Shown here: positions 57,170 to 64,000 of the stretch, one piece after another
How the letters are laid out: each line of letters starts with the position of its first letter
How positions within the stretch are numbered: the first letter of the stretch is position 1
DNA from: Ciona savignyi
Taxonomy: Eukaryota; Chordata; Ascidiacea; Phlebobranchia; Cionidae
NCBI GenBank assembly: GCA_000149265.1
Contig: CH002827.1
Coordinates: 3,030,885-3,094,884, forward strand
Reading direction: 5' to 3'
Length of the DNA: 64,000 nucleotides
Position numbers and translations under genes: made by a program
The notes under the pieces: generated by a model
Database searches by the model: none
What the model was told of the DNA's origin: nothing
Seen by the model: only the letters and a program-made list of their open reading frames with translations

Positions 57170-58060
57170 ACAGTGTCAACCATGTGTCAACCACGGGTTA
57201 TTTTTAAAACCTCTTTTGACTCTACGATACATGTTTCCACATGAAAAACCTTCGTGCAATGTGCATATAGGCGCCCACGTTTATCGTATGTAAACTATAC
57301 ATTAAATTGAAGGTATTTACAAGGGCTACAACATACCCAAAGGAATAATTGGCGAGAACTCTATAAATGTCCATTTGGATAAGAAAACCGCAGCATCCCC
57401 AAATGACGAGTTATAAATATACAGACGATTCGTGCATATAGCCCCCCGCGGATATTGTATATAATCTACAGTGGAACCCCGCTTACCTGACCACCTATGG
57501 GACCGTGATCAAGCGGTCGTGTTAGCGGGGTGGTCGTGTTAGTAAATTTTGATTTGCAGCAAGTTGTCGTCATAGACAGGTTAAACGTCTGCATTTTTAC
57601 TAAATTTTCACCAAATGCCATTATTTTTATCAGATACTGCAGAATGAATTTAATACTAAAGTTTGTCTTGTAGGAGTCAGTTCTGTCTGCCACATTTTTT
57701 TGTGTGCACTTATTTATTCTTATTGTTTTGATCACAATTAAAATTTAACCTTGTTATTTTGGTGACAAAGGGAAAGTATTTAGCACATGTGGTCACTTAA
57801 GCGTAGTCAAATTTGAAGTTTTGGACCAAAATATGGCGGCCTTGGTCTGAAAACCGGGGTGGTCGCGTTATTGAAACAGAATACAATGCATTACTATAGT
57901 AAATTATTTGGGACCACACTAAAGTGGTCTTGATAGTGAGGTGGTTGTGTTATCGAGGTGGTCTCCAAGCGGGGTTCCACTGTATATATCAAATTTAAGG
58001 TATCGCCAAGGGCTACAACTTATTCAAAGGAATAATTAACAAAAACTCTATAAATGTATG
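57170..58060. repeat. 'TAGAG'-family fragment and duplicated flank
   Basis: 57171-57205 (tagacagtgtcaaccatg...) matches the start of the nested element at 33385. The block 'aaggtatttacaagggctac...tctataaatg' at about 57310-57370 recurs at about 57998-58055, so a segment of roughly 170 bp is duplicated, with the MITE at 57469-57982 inside the second copy. Confidence 0.55.
57469..57982. mobile_element. 514-bp pogo/Tigger-like MITE
   Basis: Inverted ends CAGTGGAACCCCGCTTACC and the complementary AAGCGGGGTTCCACTG (one or two mismatches), flanked by TA. 'ggtggtcgtgttag'-type words recur inside, and there is no transposase frame. TA target and CAGTGGAACC-type ends suit the pogo group of Tc1/mariner. 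Confidence 0.75.
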
Positions 58061-58551
58061 AATAATAATAATATTGATATTCCGTATTAATATTTTACAT
58101 TTTTTAATAAATCAAAAATTGTCAGTCGAAAGATCATGGTTTAATTAGAAAATTGTGTAATTTTTAGGACTGTAGCCCTAGCCCCTAATAAAGGGGTTTA
58201 ACTTTTTAATTCCGTTTTTCCACGTTTATATTTTTAGGTATAACAACTTTGGTGTTTAAAACTAACTCTAATGCCCTAATATTCATTTTAGTGTGCAGTT
58301 TTCCGCTTTTCCTCACACTTTTAGTTTTCCCCTGTGGCGTAAATTTAAATCAATAATGGGTATAACAAAGGTAAAAATGTACATTAGATTCATTGCTGAT
58401 GGTATGTAATATGCCACTGTACATACCTTAAAGTCGAATTGGGTTTAGATCTAGTTTACTACTGAATTTATAATTAATTAAGATTTTTACCCTTATGTTT
58501 TTCAGTTATAATATAAATGCCTTGATTCGAGGATATATATCCTTGTACAAA
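58061..58551. other. Upstream region of TSR3
   Basis: AT-rich. A 'tttttcag' at about 58498-58505 just before the start codon could be a splice or SL trans-splice acceptor, as is common in tunicates. This is an inference. Confidence 0.35.
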
Positions 58552-59337
58552 ATGCCGAAAAAGCAATATTCATATTGTGGAAAACTTAGAAATCATCGCA
58601 GGGAAAAAAGGGAGCCATCATCATTTTCTCCAGATGAAGGCGATAGAAACAAAACTTATGAAGAAGAAATTGATATAAAGCAATTGGTAAAACTAAATTT
58701 TCCACTTGCAATGTGGGATTTAGAGCACTGCGACCCAAAAAAGTGCACTGGTCGAAAGTTGGTTAGAAAAAGATTGGTTAGATCTTTGAAATTGCAACAA
58801 AGATTTTCCGGTGTAATTCTTAGCCCAATGGCAAGTCAATATGTTTGTTCTAATGACAAAGAAACTGTTGCTATGCATGGAATTTCAGTAATCGATTGTT
58901 CTTGGGCAAAGTTAAACGAGACTCCATTTTCAAAAATGCGTGGAGGTTCTCTGCGATTATTACCGTATCTGATCGCTGCTAATCCAATAAACTATGGTCG
59001 CCCATGTAAGCTGTCATGTGTTGAAGCGTTTGCAGCAACGATGTATATTACTGGATTTAGTGAAGTTGCTGAAAATATTTTAAAATTGTTTAAATGGGGA
59101 CATGGATTTTTAAGCCTGAACCAAAGCTTATTAAATTTATATGCTGGTTGTGAAACGTCCGCTGAAATCGTTGCATCAGAAGCACAATGGTTGGAGAAGG
59201 AAAAATTGGAGCGACTTGAAAACGATTTTGACATGATGAACATTGATATGAGTTTAGAATGTTGTAACCCAAACCGACAAATGCTGCCAATAACTGATTC
59301 AGACTCAAATTCTGATAGTGAATCTGATGAAAGTTAA
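58552..59337 (+). CDS. TSR3: 18S rRNA aminocarboxypropyltransferase
   Basis: Single-exon, 261 residues. Transfers the 3-amino-3-carboxypropyl group of S-adenosylmethionine to a modified uridine of 18S rRNA late in small-subunit maturation. Family signatures in order: LEHCDPKKCTGRKL (about 57-70), GVILSPMASQYV, VIDCSWAKLNETPFSKMRG, RLLPYLIAANPINYGRP, LSCVEAFAATMYITGF, FKWGHGFLSLN and CNPNRQ, followed by an acidic Ser/Asp tail. The start is the Met before KKQYSYCG. The frame is open upstream but crosses a likely acceptor. First of four close plus-strand genes. Confidence 0.95.
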   Translation: MPKKQYSYCGKLRNHRREKREPSSFSPDEGDRNKTYEEEIDIKQLVKLNFPLAMWDLEHCDPKKCTGRKLVRKRLVRSLKLQQRFSGVILSPMASQYVCSNDKETVAMHGISVIDCSWAKLNETPFSKMRGGSLRLLPYLIAANPINYGRPCKLSCVEAFAATMYITGFSEVAENILKLFKWGHGFLSLNQSLLNLYAGCETSAEIVASEAQWLEKEKLERLENDFDMMNIDMSLECCNPNRQMLPITDSDSNSDSESDES

Positions 59338-59706
59338 AAAATATTGATTTGTATTTATTTTTAAAATTGGTTTCCATTTACCTAAATTTAATACAACTAA
59401 ATTTTTTTGTTTAGTTCTATAACGTTACTGTTCGGTGGCAACTGGCGACTATTATTAGTCTTTTGATTTAAAATACTACTGTTTTTTTATACTTTAATTC
59501 TAGACCACTTTCAGAATATTGTGGTGTGGGGGAATCCTGTAAAGTTTAAAATAACTTACCATTATACAATCGCAAACAATGTTTAGCCTTTAAAACAAAT
59601 GCAGGCTATACAAACAGCAATTTATATGACTTTTAAACTTGCTGGTATTTAACCTCTATCACAGACATAAATATAAATGTGAAACACTACATTGGATTGT
59701 ACTGAA
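59338..59706. other. Spacer between TSR3 and SAYSD1
   Basis: 369 bp, AT-rich, with no features beyond a likely TSR3 3' UTR. Confidence 0.4.
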
Positions 59707-60162
59707 ATGACAACTGAAGATCGTCTAGCAGAGTATCGCGCTAAAAAACAAGCAGAATTTCAAGCTTCTTCAAATGAATATTTAAGACCATCAAGGACAA
59801 AACGAAAAAACGCTGTTATTGTTTTAATTCAACGTTGGCAAACTATTTTATTAAGAAGTCAAATCTTTTTGGCTTTAAAACGTAAAGTCACCAGTATCCC
59901 TGTTATTGGGAAGCCGTTTGTATTAAAACTTATTCTTTGGTTGATACTATTTGGGTTGTTTGTTGAATTCGAGTTCGGCATGGTGTTTTGTATTATATCG
60001 GCGTTTGTATTCATATACTACAACACTTCTACCGGAGGAAGGCAAACTAATCAACTTAGTGCTTACTCAGTTTTTAACAAAAATTGTGAAAGATTAGACG
60101 GTACCTTCACGGCTGAACAGTTTGAAAAGGAATTACGGCATGGCGCTGGCTCTAGCATGTAG
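59707..60162 (+). CDS. SAYSD1: SAYSvFN domain-containing protein 1
   Basis: Single exon, 151 residues. N-terminus MTTEDRLAEYRAKKQAEF, as in the vertebrate protein. Two hydrophobic segments lie around KLILWLILFGLFVEFEFG and MVFCIISAFVFIYY. Then comes the defining motif LSAYSVFNKNCERLDGTFTAEQFEKEL. Known relatives are ER-membrane proteins linked to ribosome UFMylation and quality control of stalled translocation. The ATG at 59707 is chosen because the family N-terminus begins there. Confidence 0.94.
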   Translation: MTTEDRLAEYRAKKQAEFQASSNEYLRPSRTKRKNAVIVLIQRWQTILLRSQIFLALKRKVTSIPVIGKPFVLKLILWLILFGLFVEFEFGMVFCIISAFVFIYYNTSTGGRQTNQLSAYSVFNKNCERLDGTFTAEQFEKELRHGAGSSM

Positions 60163-60596
60163 TTGTTCTGTTGCACTTATATAGAATTGTGGTTTTTATT
60201 ATTTTACGCTTTTTTGAAAAGTAATGTTTTAAGTGCAATTAAGTTATTTGCGATAGATTCTTGTTTTTTGTTGTTGATCGGAATAACGCCTTAAGGAAGT
60301 ACATCGTTAAGAGCACGAATCAATGATTTATTTAAATAGTTATATATACTTTATCTTGTGTTTGTCTACAGTGGTACTGTCCTGATACACTGTTTTTACA
60401 TTATAGACAAAGTTAAACTATTGTTTTTCTTGAAACCGGCTTTGCATATTTTTATGAACAGTGGAATGCAAATTTAAAGATGGCTGGAAAACTGATCAAG
60501 AGGCTATTGCTGCATGGCAACAAATTATGGTGAGTTTTAATCTGTTTTGTTTGTTATTCAAAGGGTTAAGATAAAGAGGTAGAGCGAAGAATTAAT
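60163..60596. other. Spacer between SAYSD1 and HYPK, with an exon-like stretch
   Basis: 60462-60531 is bounded by AG and GTGAGT and open in two frames, one reading FKDGWKTDQEAIAAWQQIM. It does not join HYPK in frame, so it may be a 5' UTR exon or belong to nothing. Confidence 0.3.
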
Positions 60597-61110
60597 ATGG
60601 ATGCTGAAGCCCAGGAGAAGCAAAAGAAACACGACAATGAAAGTGCAGCTGATTTGGAGCGTGTAACTGGTGAATACATTATCTTTTAATTAACTAAAAA
60701 ACAATGTATATTTTCCATTAAATATGTCTTCCAAATGTAGCAGTTGGTTTATTTTTTATTTGTTTCCGTGTGTCTCCCAATAAAATTGTATTTAAAAAAA
60801 TAATTTAGTTTAAATTAGTGGTTTTTGTCCATGGGAAAAAAAAAATTTCAACTTTGATTGTCTTCCAGATTACGCCGAAGAAAAAGAAATAAATGTATCA
60901 GACATAGGGGATATGCTTGCTAAATTTGCACAGCGGTCAAACGAAAAACAAGCTGAAAGAGAAAAAGAGCTTTCAAAAGTGAAAATTTCTAAAGAAGATG
61001 TTGAATTGGTTATGAAGGAAATGGACATCAGCAAAATCAAAGCAGAAAGAGCATTAAGGGAAAATAAAGGGGACGCTGTGGCTGCATTAACTGCATTAGT
61101 CAATGCGTAA
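60597..61110 (+). CDS. HYPK: Huntingtin-interacting protein K homologue
   Basis: Two exons, 60597-60669 and 60869-61110, join in phase 1 for 104 residues. HYPK binds the NatA N-acetyltransferase complex and nascent chains at the ribosome. The signature KHDNESAADLERVTDYAEEK crosses the splice. A charged helix follows (AEREKELSKVKISKEDVELV), then a C-terminal UBA-like domain MDISKIKAERALRENKGDAVAALTALVN. The length is close to the usual 110-120 residues. Confidence 0.95.
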
Positions 61111-61309
61111 CATATCTGCATACAAAACTGGAATTACAAATTCAGACAATACTTTTTAAGCAATATTATTGTCAACACCTCATTCAACATTGCTGTTTCA
61201 AATATTTGATTGGGGTATATTGAATAAAAAATGATATATTTGCGGCATATTTATTCATGATTTTAAAGTTTTGGACATATTGGCATAATATGTAAATGTT
61301 TTTTTGCAG

Positions 61310-63805
61310 TGTATTGGCTTGGCTGAGTGGAGTGACATGGTTTAGTTTGCTAAGTTACTACGAATTTAATGCAAAATGTTACTTCTCGGAAAACGCATTG
61401 CTACCTGGATTGGTGGAGCCTGAATTCCATGTATCAGAACGAGATATTTTCGACATCAATAAAAAATTCACAAATCGTGGAATTTCGTAAGTCTCTCCTG
61501 GTCATTTATTCTGCAGGTGTTTATTACGAAAAAAATATTGTGTTTTTTAACAGAATCGTTGCTTTAACCAAAACTCTGCAAAATCTTGGTCTCGAAGTGT
61601 ACTCGCAAGACTTTTCATTTTATAATGGGTTTACCGCAAGCCCTTTACCAAAGGTTAGTGTTTTAAGGATATCATTTAACTTGGTGGTTGAGATCTAAAT
61701 TTATTTTCAGTTGCAAAATGGGACGAATGTGTACGCAATTGCCCGTGCGTCGAGGGGAGCCACTATGGAGTCGATCGTTGTCAATATTCCAGTAAAATGG
61801 GGAAATATGAATTATGCGACTGGAATTTCTGCATTGTTTGCAAAACAAGTACGAGGTTAGAGACGATTTTTGTGCAATATTTTCCCTTGTTTAATTTGCG
61901 CAGTTTAATTTTATTACCATTTTGATTCCATTTTTACCTCTCCATTTAAATCTTTAGGTCAAATGCACTGGGCAAAGGATATCATCTTTTTGTTCAGTGA
62001 CGCAGGGTTGGATGGTGTGCAAGCATGGTTAAACGTTTACCATGGAATATCTTCATCGAATGTTCAAGCTGCCAGTTTACCATCGAGAGCTGGTTCCATT
62101 CAATCAGCTGTTGTGCTTCATTTTAATGTAATTTTGTTAAATTATATGCTTTGTATTTGTTTCCAAAACTTAATTAAGCTAGCTACAAATTATTAAAGGT
62201 AATAGTGAAAATTTGTATTATAGTTTAGAATAGGATAGTCTGTTTATCCTTTTCCATGAGACAATGAATTGCTTTATAACAGTTAATTACTTATTATTCA
62301 CAGTAGTATAAGTTTGTAGGTTTTTGTCAAGTTTAATAATCTATTGCGTTGTAAGTAACATCCGCTAAGTGATTTGCCAAAGAACACAACTAATCTAGCC
62401 ATTGGTTCCAATACCGCAATATTTTTCTAATTGTTGCAGGTAAGATCAATTTTGTTGCCCGACCAGATAGCTTATTTTTTTAAATTTCATCAGGTGACTG
62501 TAATTGTTATTATGTCCAGTGCAACTATTTCGACTACCACATATTCACAGAATCACATATCTTTTTCTTTAAAATCACATCTTTTTAGTACTATAATACT
62601 TAACCAAATTTAGTTATTTTTTGTGTATCTTCAGGAGCCATCTATGAGTTATTTGAACCTGTTGATTGAAGGGTTTAATGGCCAACTTCCAAACCTTGAC
62701 CTGATAAACCTTGTCGTTAAACTATCACATGACAATCAAATTCCTATTGCATTAAATCATCAGGTTAGTGTAGTCTTACTTACCTTTTTTATACCAGCAT
62801 AATATATTCACAATACTTTGCATCGGTTCTATTGACATTTTAAAAGGTATTTTGTATTTTTCAATACATATTAGTTTGACTAGTCATAATACGGCAGTTT
62901 TCTATGAACTGGATTCGCCTATCTGTCAGAAAACAAAAATCCAATAATGAAGAATTAAGATTCGTTTGTCAAGTAACCAACCTTAGATCTTTGACAATGA
63001 TTCAAAAAAAATATTCTGTCGTTATACAGGCAATTGTTCTCCAAAATTTCTGAGATAAGTATATTTAAAAATTCGGAATTCATATTACATTTACTAAAAA
63101 AAAGCTGTATGTTAAGAGTTAATAAACAGAGAATGAGTGTAACCTTTTCTTAATAGCAAGTGGTGTTTTATTTATTTTAATTTAGGGTTAATTGTATTTT
63201 ACGGATTGTATTTTACGGACCATAAGACACCGGAATATAAGACATCAATAAAGGACACAGTGCGCTATAACAGTTTTTGCCATCGTTGATTTTGTAAGAC
63301 AAAATATTGTTTATAAAATAACATTACCGTACTAGTTTTGAGTGTAGGTACTAAAGCATTTAGGGTAAGGCGCATTGGCTTATATCAGCTTATATCGGCT
63401 TATTCAGTATTTAGGAGAAAAAGTTTAATATGTGCCTATTATACATAAAATATGTTACGCTATGTTTGAATAGATCTCCCTTTGCCAGAGAGTGATATGG
63501 CAAAATATTTGTGAATTTAAGTACTTGAAATATTTATAGGATTACGGGACGGCGCAATTACTAGTATGTCAAGTTAGTTTTGTTGTTAAAAACATCAACT
63601 TTTTTAAGTTTCCACCCCGAATTCCTCTTTCAATGGATGGTTTCAAGCAATGCTTAAGGAGCACTGCTTCGATGATGAAACAGCAGATTACTGGCACCTC
63701 TAGTGGCAACCATGGGGAATTCCTCCGTCATAATATTGAAGCAATAACAATGGAGTCGGTGTACATTCCGCAAAGTGGAAACACTGGTCTGGTCCGCGTA
63801 GGAAG
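61310..63805 (+). CDS. GPAA1: GPI transamidase subunit GAA1, 5' part, runs off window
   Basis: Exons 61310-61486, 61554-61653, 61711-61855, 61958-62127, 62635-62763 and 63609-63805 are in phase throughout. GAA1 helps attach GPI anchors to proteins in the ER and has an M28-peptidase-like luminal fold. Matches in order: a membrane segment (VLAWLSGVTWFSLLSYY), YFSENALLPGLVEPEF, LGLEVYSQDFSF, GTNVYAIARASRG, MHWAKDIIFLFSD, VQAWLNVYHG, RAGSIQSAVVLHF, LNLLIEGFNGQLPNLDLINL and EAITMESVYIP. The N-terminus is uncertain: either Met at 61296 reading through a 'ttttttgcag', or an unseen upstream exon. The C-terminal membrane half lies beyond the window. Confidence 0.93.
63180..63420. repeat. Possible MITE remnant in a GPAA1 intron
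   Basis: 'acggaccataagacaccgga' and 'taaggcgcattggcttata' resemble 'CATAAGACGC / TAAGGCGCA'-type MITE ends known from many animals. Boundaries are not resolved. Confidence 0.3.
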
Positions 63806-64000
63806 GTAAGAACGATGTTTATAAAACATGGTGTTATACACATATGGTGTTATATGTATATATTAATATAAATATACAGATTGTTTTGTTTATTGCATGC
63901 TTCCATACCGTATTATGCTCGCACTAGATTAAACCCACCAGGATTAACCTATTGTGCCCTCATATGATTAAACCATGTGACCCTTAACCACTAATCACTA

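Noticed and set aside
60462-60531. Exon-like stretch before HYPK
   Set aside because: Bounded by AG and GT, but it cannot join HYPK in frame with any nearby acceptor. Kept only as a possible UTR exon.

Overview
This is a stretch of a compact, AT-rich, intron-containing animal genome. It is most likely a tunicate, probably Ciona. The evidence is a type II transmembrane astacin with thrombospondin repeats (an architecture I know only from ascidian sperm proteins), short metazoan genes with small introns, and abundant tRNA-derived SINEs. The species call is an inference.

Layout. (1) 1-1817: SINE fragments, no gene seen. (2) 1818-8366 (+): an 11-exon dermatan-sulfate epimerase fused to a sulfotransferase (DSEL-like), with one apparent frameshift and a GC splice donor. 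(3) About 8.8-41.4 kb: a direct tandem array of a secreted SOUL haem-binding gene. Copy A (10.2-12.6 kb) is broken in exon 4, copies B (22.3-24.9 kb) and C (38.5-40.8 kb) are intact, and a fourth exon-1 relic lies at 41.2-41.4 kb. The array is inflated by transposons. These are a 7.2-kb DNA element (14.5-21.7 kb) with sub-repeated inverted ends and a spliced but damaged gene of an unclassified family; a nest of non-coding elements at 26.5-30.4 kb containing LTR, solo-LTR and hAT-like insertions; and a young Ty3/gypsy element (31.8-37.7 kb) whose pol is split by another insertion. (4) 41817-53214 (-): a 16-exon astacin gene predicting 929 residues (cytosolic tail, TM, Cys-rich domain, astacin, Thr/Pro linker, three TSP1, three FG-GAP/VCBS repeats). 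(5) About 53.6-54.2 kb (-): a diverged 28S rRNA fragment. (6) 54864-55945 (-): a two-exon two-TM protein with a PPxY motif. (7) 55.9-58.5 kb: SINEs, a TA-flanked MITE and repeats. (8) 58552 to the end (+): four closely spaced conserved genes, TSR3, SAYSD1, HYPK and GPAA1, the last running off the window.

The strongest biology is in two places. One is the glycosaminoglycan epimerase/sulfotransferase and the sperm-type astacin, both membrane or secretory proteins. The other is the SOUL array as a landing zone for nested insertions, several of which can be ordered because their target-site duplications are intact. Exon models were built by hand from splice consensus plus reading phase. The astacin, SOUL B/C, HYPK and GPAA1 models close in frame across every junction.
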